35,766 nucleotides of DNA from BOG-1112 sp964635325. GTDB lineage: Bacteria; Bdellovibrionota_B; Oligoflexia; Oligoflexales; Bog-1112. This document shows, in pieces, positions 7,733 through 16,202 of the stretch. The position numbers and the translations under genes are program-made. Every line of letters starts with the position of its first letter. Positions within the stretch are counted from its first letter, which is position 1. The notes beneath the pieces are model-generated. The model made no database searches, was not told the DNA's origin, and saw only the letters and a list, made by a program, of their open reading frames with translations. Location of the stretch: assembly GCA_964635325.1 (NCBI GenBank), contig CAZWOL010000030.1, positions 1 through 35,766 on the forward strand, given 5' to 3'.

Positions 7733-9475
7733 ATGAAGCGTCGTATTTTAGTTTCTAGCGTCGGTGCTATCTTGGGTTTGGGTCTCATCACTACTGCATG
7801 TATGAAGAAAAAATCAGCAGCTCCAGCAGCATCCGCAGCAAAAACATCAAATGCTCTTACGTGCGGATCATCATCCCTCGAAGCAATGCAGTCCACTCCA
7901 ACGAATCTTGCTTTGACAGACCTTAGTGTTCAGCCTGAAGGGATCATTGTCTCGAATGATTCAGCCTCATCAAACACAGGTGTCAATAGCATTCGCATCG
8001 ATTCGAAGAAGTTGCGAAACACCAAAGCGGATTCCTCACCGATGTTTATGCGTTGGAAAGCTTGTTCTTCAGATAATAAAGATTGTCTCAATGATGGTCA
8101 ATGGACCAAGCATTATGGTTTTGAAGCATCTTATATTCCTTTGCTGAGAGGTAAGAACAATCTGAGTGCACAAGTTTGCGTTGGTTCGCTTGATGATTTG
8201 AGTCCTGATGCGCGCAAGACTGCTGTGAATAGCTGCGACTCTGCAGGACCATGCTACTGTGGTAGTCCAGTGCAGACAAACTATGATAATAGCAACGATC
8301 CTTCGCAATTGAATGGGGATGTGAAAACAGCAGTTGATAAGTTACATGATGCAAAGAAAAAAATGTTCAAGCTTGCGGAAGACTATCGCATGCAAGCAAA
8401 AAATTATGTATCTCAATGCGCTGATCGAGCGAAGGGAAGCACAGGTCTACAATATGCGAAGAACGTACTTTCGCAGCCTGCATCAAACATTGCATTGGGT
8501 GGAGAGCTTCTTGCTGCTCAGATGCGCGGTATGATTAGAGAAACGCAAGCAGATGCAAAAACAGGTCTTGCACTTGCAGAGGATCCAACGATCTGCTCAG
8601 CAGGAACATCAGATACAACAGGTAGTGATAATAGTTCGTCTTATGCAGATAATTCTGGCGCTGGTCCGACGAGTACAAATGACGATTCAGACACTACTGG
8701 GAGTTCTGGGGGTGGATCTAGCTCCGGAGGAAGTTCTAGTACTAGCGTGGAGACAGCAAGTTCTAGCACGTCTACAAACACATACATCGCTACGCAAACA
8801 TTGACAGAGCCAGGCAAACCAACAGACACCATCAGTGGACTCTACGGAGTTGGTATCCCCCTACTTGCCGCTGGTGCATACATGGTCATACATGGAATTA
8901 CGATAAAAGCGACGGGTGGGAGAACCCCACTTGCAGTTGTGAAAGATTTTTGGAAGTCTTCGGGCCAAAAGCTTAACCTTGCAGTTCGTGTTAAGGATGC
9001 TTACGCAGAGAAAATGTATGGAGATGATGCACATGCAAAGGCAAAGGCAAGAAGCTTTGATTTAGAAATGGGACAGAAACTTGACGAATTCAGAAACTCT
9101 GAACTTGAGAGAAGTACTCATTTAGATTCTGTGGATATTGGAAGGAGAATGAGTGCGAGCATAGATACCCCCGTAGGTTCCGTTGAAGAAGCTACTCCTT
9201 CATCCAAAGCTGTTCCTGCTGCCGAGACTGCAAAGGCCGCGAAACCAACCTCCAAGGCAGCTAATGCAAAATACTGGGGTGTAGCTGGTCTCGTCGCTGC
9301 TCTTTTTGGTGGTGTTATGATCGGTACAGCAGGCACCTTGGGTGCTGGGCTAGCTGACAGCTGTGGGGACTTTATGGTCACTGCAAATACGATGGAGTCA
9401 CAAATTCTAACGCAGCAAAAAGCAATCCAAGATGCGATGCTTGCTGTCTCCGATGCGATTATAAAAGCGAAGTAG
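7733..9475 (+). CDS. Predicted lipoprotein, Cys-rich head plus two membrane helices (paralog C)
   Basis: Third member of the family seen at 197 and 1684, separated from them by five unrelated genes. The signal peptide ends at ITTAC (Cys23). The head keeps LTCG near the start, PTNLALTDLSV, FMRWKACSS, AQVCVGSLDD, GPCYCG and a KLAEDYRMQAKNYVSQC helix. A Ser/Gly/Thr-rich linker (about 285-355) leads to TM1 (about 366-390), a charged loop (391-512), TM2 (about 515-541, LFGGVMIG) and the tail DSCGDFMVTANTMESQILTQQ. Sequence identity to the other two is modest, but Cys positions and order of parts match. Its leader can fold over the ribosome binding site, and a hairpin repeat follows the stop codon. 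Function unknown; envelope location is inferred from the lipobox and helices. Confidence 0.85.
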   Translation: MKRRILVSSVGAILGLGLITTACMKKKSAAPAASAAKTSNALTCGSSSLEAMQSTPTNLALTDLSVQPEGIIVSNDSASSNTGVNSIRIDSKKLRNTKADSSPMFMRWKACSSDNKDCLNDGQWTKHYGFEASYIPLLRGKNNLSAQVCVGSLDDLSPDARKTAVNSCDSAGPCYCGSPVQTNYDNSNDPSQLNGDVKTAVDKLHDAKKKMFKLAEDYRMQAKNYVSQCADRAKGSTGLQYAKNVLSQPASNIALGGELLAAQMRGMIRETQADAKTGLALAEDPTICSAGTSDTTGSDNSSSYADNSGAGPTSTNDDSDTTGSSGGGSSSGGSSSTSVETASSSTSTNTYIATQTLTEPGKPTDTISGLYGVGIPLLAAGAYMVIHGITIKATGGRTPLAVVKDFWKSSGQKLNLAVRVKDAYAEKMYGDDAHAKAKARSFDLEMGQKLDEFRNSELERSTHLDSVDIGRRMSASIDTPVGSVEEATPSSKAVPAAETAKAAKPTSKAANAKYWGVAGLVAALFGGVMIGTAGTLGAGLADSCGDFMVTANTMESQILTQQKAIQDAMLAVSDAIIKAK

Positions 9476-9489
9476 ACTTTCTCATCATC

Positions 9490-9527
9490 ATCCCGAGCGA
9501 AGCCGAGGGATCGTCTGCATTGAGCTT
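9490..9527 (+). repeat. Interspersed hairpin repeat, copy 2
   Basis: Shortest copy: ATCCC and GGGAT arms flank GAGCGAAGCCGA, followed by CGTCTGCATTGAGCTT. It lies 14 nt after the stop of paralog C in the convergent gap before the anion transporter gene. Shares its 3' tail with the copy at 41. Confidence 0.7.
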
Positions 9528-9547
9528 CTTAGAATCTGCGAAGCATC

Positions 9548-9586
9548 ACTTCAAAACACAACTTCAAAACATCACTTCAAAACATT
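9548..9586 (+). repeat. Three tandem 13-nt units (ACTTCAAAAC core)
   Basis: ACTTCAAAAC starts at 9548, 9561 and 9574, a 13-nt period with variable three-base spacers. It sits just after the hairpin repeat in the convergent gap between paralog C and the transporter gene. A CTTCGAAG palindrome follows. No coding role seen. Confidence 0.7.
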
Positions 9587-9642
9587 TCTTCGAAGCGAAA
9601 CAACCTAACTAAGCACAAACTTTACTCGGGATGAGGAACATT

Positions 9643-11094
9643 CTACAGCAATCCCAACCAAGACCACCACAGTGGGCCTATACAAAACCAAATGACCAAG
9701 TTTACGACGCTCATCACGAATCCGACAAGCCACCACTTTTGTATAGATACGTAACCTACCCCAAACAAAAGTGGGGCAGGAGATAAACTGTAGTGTGTCA
9801 GACCTCCAAAGAGGCTGCTGGCAAAGATTAGTCCAAACATCGCAAGTCGAGGAGGTGTGCCACATCCTATAGCTAGAACGAGAAAGGGTACGTAAAATGC
9901 TGCAACGTGTGCGGTGGAGCTTGCAAAGAAATAATGTGTGTAAAAATACAGAAGCACAAGTAGAGGGAAAGCGAGCTTCCATTCTAACTTTAGAAAATAA
10001 TGGTCGATGGAAGTAACCATCCAATCGATCACACCATGGTTGCCAAGTTGTGCTGCAAATAGGAGGAGTACCGAAAACCAGATGAAGGTTTCCCAAGCGA
10101 TCGTGATTTTGAGGAGGTGGTTCCAATCGAGTACACGTGTCAGCATCAATATAGAAAGCCCAGTCAGTGCTGCGACAGCTCCATCTATACCCAGTTGCTT
10201 GCCAAAGATCCAGAGAACAAGGAGCAGAGCTAGGTTTGCGATCATGATCCATTCGGAACGTTTGATCGGCCCCATTGCGTTGAGTTGTGAACGTGCAAAA
10301 ACGGTAGCATCCGGAGTCTCTTTGATCGTTGGTGGTGACATTGCATAGATGATCAAAGGCATGAGAATCAAACTCATCATTCCAGGCAAGCTGCCTGCGA
10401 GGGCCCACGAACCCCAATCGATAGCAAGTTCCTGCTTTGTAGATAAAGCTACCAACAAAGGATTGGCTGCCATTGCTGTCATGAACATAGCGCTCGTAAT
10501 CACGGTTGCTTGAAAAGCTGTCAGTGTGAGGAATTCTCCCATGCGTTTTGCGGAAGGAGAATTGGGTGCGCTACCAAAAGATTCTGCTATGCCTTGTAGA
10601 ATGGGATAGACAATGCCTGCAACACGTCCGGTTGAACTGGGGATCAGTGGTGCCAACAAAAGATCTGTTCCAACAAGTCCGTAGCTAAGGCCCAAAGTTT
10701 TTTTTCCAAGCAATGCTGTAAACACCAAAGCAATGCGTCGACCGAGTCCCGTAACTTTGAATCCTTCTGCAATGAATAGGGCAATGACAACGAACCAGAC
10801 TATCGGTTGACCAAAACTATCAAAGGCCTCCCCTCGTGTGATCGTGTCGGTGAGCACAGCAATACTGAGAGCAACGATAGAAACGGCACCCATCGGTAGG
10901 GGGTTGCTTACGATCGCTACGATAGTGAGGGTGAAGATAACTAAGATGTGCCAGGCGCGTTCGCTAAGTCCTGAGGGGGGAGTGATTTGCCAGAGAGCTA
11001 TACCCAGTATCATGATTGCTAGAAGAATCAGGAAGGGCTTGTAATTTGTTTTAGCGATAGCCTCGTGCGTTTGCGTTGTTGTGCCGTCTACCAC
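9643..11094 (-). CDS. DASS-family (SLC13-like) anion/dicarboxylate transporter
   Basis: Inner-membrane carrier of the divalent anion:Na+ symporter/exchanger family, whose bacterial members move dicarboxylates such as succinate, malate or 2-oxoglutarate. It has about 12 hydrophobic segments in 483 aa, the normal length. The region LLAPLIPSSTGRVAGIVYPI corresponds to the first substrate-binding loop of the 2-oxoglutarate/malate translocator branch, and FFASSTAHVAAFYVPFL to the second. Substrate cannot be fixed from sequence. The start is GTG at 11094, which lies 44 nt inside the upstream RRM gene. The next in-frame ATG would delete part of the first helix, so the overlap looks real and suggests coupled expression. 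Confidence 0.85.
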   Translation of the reverse strand: MVDGTTTQTHEAIAKTNYKPFLILLAIMILGIALWQITPPSGLSERAWHILVIFTLTIVAIVSNPLPMGAVSIVALSIAVLTDTITRGEAFDSFGQPIVWFVVIALFIAEGFKVTGLGRRIALVFTALLGKKTLGLSYGLVGTDLLLAPLIPSSTGRVAGIVYPILQGIAESFGSAPNSPSAKRMGEFLTLTAFQATVITSAMFMTAMAANPLLVALSTKQELAIDWGSWALAGSLPGMMSLILMPLIIYAMSPPTIKETPDATVFARSQLNAMGPIKRSEWIMIANLALLLVLWIFGKQLGIDGAVAALTGLSILMLTRVLDWNHLLKITIAWETFIWFSVLLLFAAQLGNHGVIDWMVTSIDHYFLKLEWKLAFPLLVLLYFYTHYFFASSTAHVAAFYVPFLVLAIGCGTPPRLAMFGLIFASSLFGGLTHYSLSPAPLLFGVGYVSIQKWWLVGFVMSVVNLVIWFCIGPLWWSWLGLL

Positions 11095-11341
11095 TTTTTT
11101 CGTTTGCCTCTCCGATGCGTATGGGACGTCCGTTCAGCATGGCTCCATTCATTTCAGCAATTGCTGTGAGAGCGTCGTTGCTATCGTCAAAACTTACAAA
11201 ACCAAAACCTTTGGAACGTTGGTTTTGTGGATCGACAATGACTTTTGCTTCTATAAGCTTGCCATACTTTGTAAAAGAGTTGAATAGATCCTGATCTCGT
11301 ACACTCCAACTCAGGTTTCCTACAAAAATTTTCTTCGCCAT
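11051..11341 (-). CDS. RRM-domain RNA-binding protein
   Basis: A 96-aa single RNA-recognition-motif protein. RNP2 is KIFVGNLSW near the N-terminus and RNP1 is KGFGFVSF around residues 44-51, with the aromatic residues that stack on RNA. A short basic, Asn/Gly-containing tail follows (RRHNNANARGYR). Small bacterial RRM proteins of this kind are often cold- or stress-responsive RNA chaperones; that role is by family. Its 3' end overlaps the downstream transporter start by 44 nt. Confidence 0.93.
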   Translation of the reverse strand: MAKKIFVGNLSWSVRDQDLFNSFTKYGKLIEAKVIVDPQNQRSKGFGFVSFDDSNDALTAIAEMNGAMLNGRPIRIGEANEKSGRRHNNANARGYR

Positions 11342-11462
11342 GAATACAACCCTATTCGCTTACAAATTAAAAATAGATTTAAGTTCCATGATGTTAGCTT
11401 GTTTATAGCTCCAATGTTCAAAGCGACTATTGACACGTACTTGACAGCTATTCGAATTCACA

Positions 11463-11493
11463 GTTGACTTAATGGAACATCTGGCCAGTCAAC
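11463..11493. promoter_or_regulatory. Inverted repeat upstream of the secreted protease gene
   Basis: GTTGACT at 11463-11469 is mirrored by AGTCAAC at 11487-11493, 33 nt before the ATG at 11527. Two further TTGACA sequences occur just upstream (near 11434 and 11445), any of which could be a -35 element. No convincing -10 could be assigned, so the promoter is uncertain. Confidence 0.25.
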
Positions 11494-11526
11494 CAAAACG
11501 TAAAGAGCAGCAAAAAGGAGCGTGTT

Positions 11527-12330
11527 ATGATCGCATTGCGCCGCATCGCTATCCGTCTGTTTGGGGTTCTAGGAACGACTGTGTTCGCCTCGAGTCTGCT
11601 TGCCAATGGTTGGGCAGAACGTATCATCGGAAAGAACGATCTTTTGCAAGTACCTTCTAGTCTTTCGCATGATCCTCGTATTCAGGCCATCGGCAAGTTA
11701 CAAATTGGATGTACAGCAACTCACATCGGAAACGGAATTGCTATATCAGCTGGGCATTGTTTCGCAAGGGGCAATTTTGATGGGAAACGCGAGCACCTTA
11801 CGTGTTCAGATATCAAACACACCATACGTTGGGGGGTAACCTATGGTAGTGAGGGGTATTTGAGTTCGCACTGTACTGAGGTGATTGCTCTCGAGCTCAA
11901 CTCTGAAAGAGATTATGCAATCTTTCGTGTAAGCCCGGTGCCTGCAACTGCAATGCCTGTGAATTTGGAACCATTCAAACTCAATGATGATATTTCGATC
12001 TTCTCTCACCCACGTATGAGACCTCTAGAATGGTCGCAATGGTGCAAGGTAGAGGGCTTTGTCGAACGCAGTTTGGGCAACCAATTCTTCTACTCTTGTG
12101 ACACCGAAGGGGGTAGTAGCGGAGCTTCTGTGCTAGACAAAGACTATCGTGTGATCGGAATTCACAACTACTACAATGGTATACTTGGTCGTAACGGGGC
12201 AACGAGACTTGCGGCTACTCCGCTCGCTGAGATCCTTGCAGCAGACAAAGCGCGTGGGTTCCCAAGTGTTAAAGATATCGCGAAGCCATTCATAAACACC
12301 CTTGTGCCGATGATTGCCTTCGTTAAGTAA
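11527..12330 (+). CDS. Secreted trypsin-like serine protease
   Basis: A 267-aa S1/V8-like peptidase with an N-terminal signal peptide (cleavage likely near residue 30). The catalytic triad is visible: His77 in AISAGHC, Asp129 in ERDYAIF, and Ser198 in EGGSSGASV, followed by the substrate-binding strand VIGIHNY. Extra Cys residues (62, 78, 93, 116, 173, 191) suggest disulfides and a periplasmic or extracellular location. AAAAGGAG precedes the ATG closely. Flanked by a divergent RRM gene and a 228-bp AT-rich gap, so probably monocistronic. Substrate unknown. Confidence 0.88.
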   Translation: MIALRRIAIRLFGVLGTTVFASSLLANGWAERIIGKNDLLQVPSSLSHDPRIQAIGKLQIGCTATHIGNGIAISAGHCFARGNFDGKREHLTCSDIKHTIRWGVTYGSEGYLSSHCTEVIALELNSERDYAIFRVSPVPATAMPVNLEPFKLNDDISIFSHPRMRPLEWSQWCKVEGFVERSLGNQFFYSCDTEGGSSGASVLDKDYRVIGIHNYYNGILGRNGATRLAATPLAEILAADKARGFPSVKDIAKPFINTLVPMIAFVK

Positions 12331-12395
12331 CTTCAATGCCTCCCTTCCGCGTGCTTCTTAGAATTTTTTAATTTCTATTAATATACTTAAAATCG

Positions 12396-12422
12396 ACTTA
12401 TCCCCACCCCCTGGGGATAAGT
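12396..12422. repeat. Perfect 10-bp inverted repeat after the protease gene
   Basis: ACTTATCCCC (12396-12405) and GGGGATAAGT (12413-12422) form a perfect stem with a 7-nt loop. There is no T-run, so it is not a classical terminator. It lies between AT-rich stretches in the 228-bp gap 12331-12558, which also holds a GTCCTGAAAGGAC repeat and GAATG/CATTC arms (around 12470-12493). No gene is seen in that gap. Confidence 0.6.
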
Positions 12423-12558
12423 GGGCAATTGCGAGTTGCAACCCCAAGTCCTGAAAGGACGGCTTCGGAATGATTAAAAAACATTCAGTTTCTTAGATTA
12501 TAGAATAATGTGTTTATTTTTTATGATTTTAATGATTTCTGAAAAGTATTCTATGGTA

Positions 12559-13383
12559 TCAGGACTGAGCAGAAAAGCTTGCCAGTGCCAACAGAGCCCC
12601 TTCGGGATCCTGCACAATAGAGAAACGCCCAACCCCACTATAATCTTTGGGAGCATGCACGACCTTAGCGCCGTTCTCTTTTGCTAGCTTTGTGCTTTTG
12701 TCGCAATCTTTTACATTGAAGTAGACCAGCCAGTGAGGGGGGTAGCCATCAAACTCAGCCCCGAGTTCGCTCATTCCAGCTACGGGTTTTCCATCCACCA
12801 AGAAGTGCGTGTAGTTTTGCTTGGCGCTGATTTTCTTCGTCTTGGCCTTCCATCCAAATAGTTTGGTATAGAAGCCGATCGATAGGTCTTCATCCAGAGT
12901 GACGAGTTCATGCCATGAGGAGTTGCCGATGGCGTCGCGTTCGGGTCCTATGCCTGCGAGTGTGTTGGCCTCCCACATCCCAAACATTGCACCTGCAGGA
13001 TCTTGAATAACACTCATCTTACCCGAGTCTCCGATCTCAACTTGGTCTGCAACGATCTGTCCACCTAGGTCGTGGGCTTTTTTAGTCGCAGTTTTTAAGT
13101 TTTTGACGGCAACATACGAACCCCAGAATGCAGGCACTTCGGGGGCTTTCTTTTTTTTGCTTTTGCCTTCTTCTTCGGGGAGAGCAAACTCGTACAAGCC
13201 TCCAACCAGTCCTTTGGTGCCGAGTTTGATATTCGAATAGACAGCTCCCTCTTCACTTTTGTTATCCCGAAATTTCCATCCTAGGACGGAGCTATAGAAC
13301 TCTTTTGCAGTAGGCATGTCCTTGCAGGCTAATTCGATCCAACAGAATGTGCTCGGACTGTTGAGTTTGGGTGCTGTGCTCAT
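12559..13383 (-). CDS. Two-domain VOC (glyoxalase/dioxygenase superfamily) protein
   Basis: A 274-aa protein made of two vicinal-oxygen-chelate modules. The first (about 8-140) opens with FCWIELACKDMPTAKEFYSS and ends with SVIQDPAGAMFGMWE. The second (about 150-272) opens with SWHELVTLDEDLSIGFYTKLF and ends with SIVQDPEGALLAL. A Lys-rich insertion (about residues 75-82) interrupts the first. Such double-VOC proteins are widespread and mostly uncharacterised; metal and substrate are unknown. It lies upstream of nothing on its strand and downstream of purA by 55 nt, so it may be read from the purA promoter. Confidence 0.85.
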   Translation of the reverse strand: MSTAPKLNSPSTFCWIELACKDMPTAKEFYSSVLGWKFRDNKSEEGAVYSNIKLGTKGLVGGLYEFALPEEEGKSKKKKAPEVPAFWGSYVAVKNLKTATKKAHDLGGQIVADQVEIGDSGKMSVIQDPAGAMFGMWEANTLAGIGPERDAIGNSSWHELVTLDEDLSIGFYTKLFGWKAKTKKISAKQNYTHFLVDGKPVAGMSELGAEFDGYPPHWLVYFNVKDCDKSTKLAKENGAKVVHAPKDYSGVGRFSIVQDPEGALLALASFSAQS

Positions 13384-13438
13384 GGCAAATCCTCCGGAGT
13401 GACGGTTCGATCCGAAGTCTATTATAGCCTAAATGAGC

Positions 13439-14701
13439 CTAGGTACTTAGAAAGGCCTCTCGCTCAGGACCAGTACCGACTGCAAGGAGAGTTGTGTTGG
13501 AAAACTTCTGCAAATGAGTGAGAAAGTCACGGGCTGCAAGCGGCAGATCGTTCAGTTGTCCCTGTCGAGGGATCTCCTGCGTCCAACCTTTGAAGCTTTC
13601 GTACATCGGCACACATTCTGCGAGTATAGAGGAATCTGTTGGGAAGTTCTCGAGCACACCAAGGCGTGGATGCTTGTAGGCGACGCAAATCTTCACCTCG
13701 TCTAGGCCTGACAGGATATCGAGTTTGCCGTAGTAGACACCATCAAAGCCATTGAGCTCTTGCGCATGACGCATCGCAACAGCATCGAACCAACCGCAGC
13801 GTCGTGGACGTTTGGTTGTCGAACCAAACTCCTTGCCTTTCTCGAGAAAGTGCTGTCCGACAGAGTCTGTGAGTTCGGTGGGAAAGGGGCCCTCACCAAC
13901 ACGTGTGACATAAACCTTAGCAACACCAAAGATGCGATCGATCTTGCGTGGATCAAACCCAACACTGACAGCAGCCTGTGCTGCGAGTGTACTGTTTGCG
14001 GTTACGTAGGGATAGGTCCCGTGTGCTAGATCGAGAAGAATGCCTTGGGCACCTTCGCAGAGCACATGCTTGCCATCTCGGAGTGCAGAGCGAATGCGTT
14101 CTTCTGCTGGACAGACATAGGGTGCGAGTTCGTTTGCAGCTTGCTCAAAGGCATTCCATACTTCGAAGTTGCGAACGACAAAGGTTCGGAAGGCTTCGTC
14201 ACTCTCTTTTTTGCTTTCAACCCACTGCTTGCGTCGTTGTGGGTTTACAAAATCTCCGACAAGCAGTCCGCGACGGGATGCTCTATCTGCATAGGTTGGT
14301 CCGATACCTCTGCGTGTGGTCCCGATCGGATTGTGCGTACGCTCCTCACCAGCTGAATCTAGGTGCACATGCCAAGGGCTGATGATATGTGCCATTGGTG
14401 ACACCCACAGTCTGTCTGCATTAAGTGACACATATTTTTGCACATCGCGAATCTCACGCAGTAGTACTGTCGGATCGATAACGACATTGGATGTTAATGC
14501 GATCACTGTGCGTGGGTGAAAAACTCCGTTGGGTAGCAAGTGAAGCACATGCTTGTTGCCCTTCACATAAATGGTATGCCCTGCGTTGTTACCACCCTGA
14601 AAGCGGCAAACGATATCGATCTCATTCGCGATGGAATCGACCCACTTACCCTTACCCTCATCTCCCCACTGCGCTCCGACGATTACGGAAAGCTTTCCCA
14701 T
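13439..14701 (-). CDS. purA: Adenylosuccinate synthetase PurA
   Basis: Joins IMP and aspartate with GTP hydrolysis, the first step from IMP to AMP. The GTP-binding loop GDEGKGK is at residues 13-19, followed by GGNNAGHTI, GTTRRGIGPTYADRASRRG, and STTKRPRRCGWFDAVAMR further on. The longest open frame begins at 14794, but the ATG at 14701 gives MGKLSVIVGAQWGDEG, the conserved family N-terminus, with AAAGGA at good spacing; ATG at 14707 is too close. The 420-aa product matches family length. Divergent from purB, which carries out the next step. Confidence 0.96.
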   Translation of the reverse strand: MGKLSVIVGAQWGDEGKGKWVDSIANEIDIVCRFQGGNNAGHTIYVKGNKHVLHLLPNGVFHPRTVIALTSNVVIDPTVLLREIRDVQKYVSLNADRLWVSPMAHIISPWHVHLDSAGEERTHNPIGTTRRGIGPTYADRASRRGLLVGDFVNPQRRKQWVESKKESDEAFRTFVVRNFEVWNAFEQAANELAPYVCPAEERIRSALRDGKHVLCEGAQGILLDLAHGTYPYVTANSTLAAQAAVSVGFDPRKIDRIFGVAKVYVTRVGEGPFPTELTDSVGQHFLEKGKEFGSTTKRPRRCGWFDAVAMRHAQELNGFDGVYYGKLDILSGLDEVKICVAYKHPRLGVLENFPTDSSILAECVPMYESFKGWTQEIPRQGQLNDLPLAARDFLTHLQKFSNTTLLAVGTGPEREAFLST

Positions 14702-14744
14702 ACACATCCTTTCGTTTAAGGTACCTCGTGGTTCACACGCCACC

Positions 14745-14752
14745 TTTATAAC
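14745..14752. promoter_or_regulatory. Shared -10-like element in the purA/purB divergent gap
   Basis: The 76-bp gap between the two start codons contains TATAAC (14747-14752, plus strand), suitable as a purB -10, and on the other strand TATAAA (14750-14745) suitable for purA. No good -35 is seen for either. Such overlap would make the two promoters compete. Weak evidence. Confidence 0.3.
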
Positions 14753-14777
14753 ACTTGAAGGACCCGGAGTAAAAAAT

Positions 14778-16157
14778 ATGCTCGATGCTCTCACGCCACT
14801 CGATGGTCGCTATCTCGCGAAAACGTCGGATCTGCGCAAATTTCTCTCAGAACAAGCTTTTATCGCCTATAGACTCCATGTCGAAATGCGTTGGCTGCTG
14901 CACCTACTTGCGTGTCAGGAACGCGGAGACTTAGATTTGAAGCGACGGGTGAGTGATATGCAAAAGTCGCATCTGCGTACGCTTGCGGATTGTGTGCTCA
15001 CAGACAGTACCTTTGCCGAACGTGCAAAACATTTTGAGAAGCAGACAAACCACGATGTCAAAGCGGTTGAATACACCCTAAGCGAGCATCTGCGTAGCGA
15101 GGGCTTTGATGATTCACTCCTAAGCTTATTGCATTTTGCATGCACATCGGAGGACATTAATAACGTTGCTTATGCTCTCATGTTGCGTGATGCCGTTCAG
15201 CATTGCATGCAACCACGCATCTCCAAACTTATCTCTCAACTGAAGAAAGAAGCCCATCGCTATGCAAAGCTCCCTATGCTGAGTCGCACCCACGGGCAAA
15301 AGGCGACACCGACGACACTCGGCAAAGAGTTTGCTGTCTTCGTGTATCGCTTACAGAATAGTGCTCACAAAATCTCAAGCATCCAACTTAGCGCAAAAAT
15401 GAATGGAGCAACTGGCAACTATAATGCGCACTATGCAGTTTTTCCCGACACAGCCTGGGAGGATCTTGCTCGTGATTTTGTGACACGTGAACTCGGTCTT
15501 GCATTCAATCCCCTTAGCACACAGATCGAATCCCATGATAGTTTAGTCGAGTTGCTTCTGCATATGAGTCACTTTGCAACGATTGCGATTGGACTATGTC
15601 GAGACCTGTGGGGATATGTTTCTCTAGGATATTTGAAGCAAAAAATGAAAGCGAATGAAGTTGGATCCAGTACAATGCCGCATAAGGTCAACCCCATCGA
15701 TTTCGAAAATGCAGAAGGTAACTTCGGTTTGGTTTGTTCTCTAGCCCAGCATATGGCAACGAAGCTCCCGATCTCTCGTTTTCAACGGGACCTTAGTGAT
15801 TCGACGGTGCTAAGATCGTTGGGATCAGTGTTTGGTTATTTTCAACTCGCTCTGGAATCTCTTCAGCTCGGTCTAGCAAAGATCGAAGCAGATGAGAATG
15901 TCATAGCACATGAGTTGGATGGCTCTTGGGAGTTGCTGGGAGAAGCGTTGCAAACTGCACTCAGGGCAAGTGGAGTTGCAGATGCCTACGAACGTATTAA
16001 GAAACGTACGCGAGGGCAAGTGCTGACGCGCGATCAGTATTGGGCCTTGCTTGATGAAAGCACCGAGTTGGATGAACATTTACGAACACGCTTGCGCAAG
16101 CTCACACCGAGGACCTATCTTGGATATGCAGCAGAGTTGGTTTTAAAATCGGTTTAA
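14778..16157 (+). CDS. purB: Adenylosuccinate lyase PurB
   Basis: Cleaves adenylosuccinate to AMP and SAICAR to AICAR, both with fumarate release. The N-terminus LDALTPLDGRY is the E. coli-type PurB signature. NHDVKAVEY, CTSEDINN and SRTHGQKATPT line the active site, and the flexible catalytic loop is SSTMPHKVNPIDFENAEGN. An open frame extends upstream to 14631, but the ATG at 14778 has GGAG (14766-14769) before it and begins exactly at the conserved start, giving 459 aa. First of five plus-strand genes ending with exonuclease III. Confidence 0.96.
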   Translation: MLDALTPLDGRYLAKTSDLRKFLSEQAFIAYRLHVEMRWLLHLLACQERGDLDLKRRVSDMQKSHLRTLADCVLTDSTFAERAKHFEKQTNHDVKAVEYTLSEHLRSEGFDDSLLSLLHFACTSEDINNVAYALMLRDAVQHCMQPRISKLISQLKKEAHRYAKLPMLSRTHGQKATPTTLGKEFAVFVYRLQNSAHKISSIQLSAKMNGATGNYNAHYAVFPDTAWEDLARDFVTRELGLAFNPLSTQIESHDSLVELLLHMSHFATIAIGLCRDLWGYVSLGYLKQKMKANEVGSSTMPHKVNPIDFENAEGNFGLVCSLAQHMATKLPISRFQRDLSDSTVLRSLGSVFGYFQLALESLQLGLAKIEADENVIAHELDGSWELLGEALQTALRASGVADAYERIKKRTRGQVLTRDQYWALLDESTELDEHLRTRLRKLTPRTYLGYAAELVLKSV

Positions 16158-16202
16158 CTCTGAACGTAAGTTGTTTCGGAGCCGTCTTGGAAAGGTTTAG
16201 AT

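Noticed and set aside
9605..10417. 270-aa open frame inside the transporter gene in another frame
   Set aside because: Composition (many Cys, Arg, Trp, His) is typical of an out-of-frame shadow; the transporter frame has clear membrane helices and family motifs.
12361..12550. Possible replication origin (AT-rich tracts with DnaA-box-like TTATCCCCA)
   Set aside because: Only one imperfect box in inverted form, no dnaA, dnaN or other origin-linked gene nearby, and no cluster of boxes.
14631..14777. N-terminal extension of PurB and, on the other strand, of PurA (to 14794)
   Set aside because: Conserved N-termini and ribosome binding sites place the starts at 14778 and 14701; the extensions would also make the divergent genes overlap.
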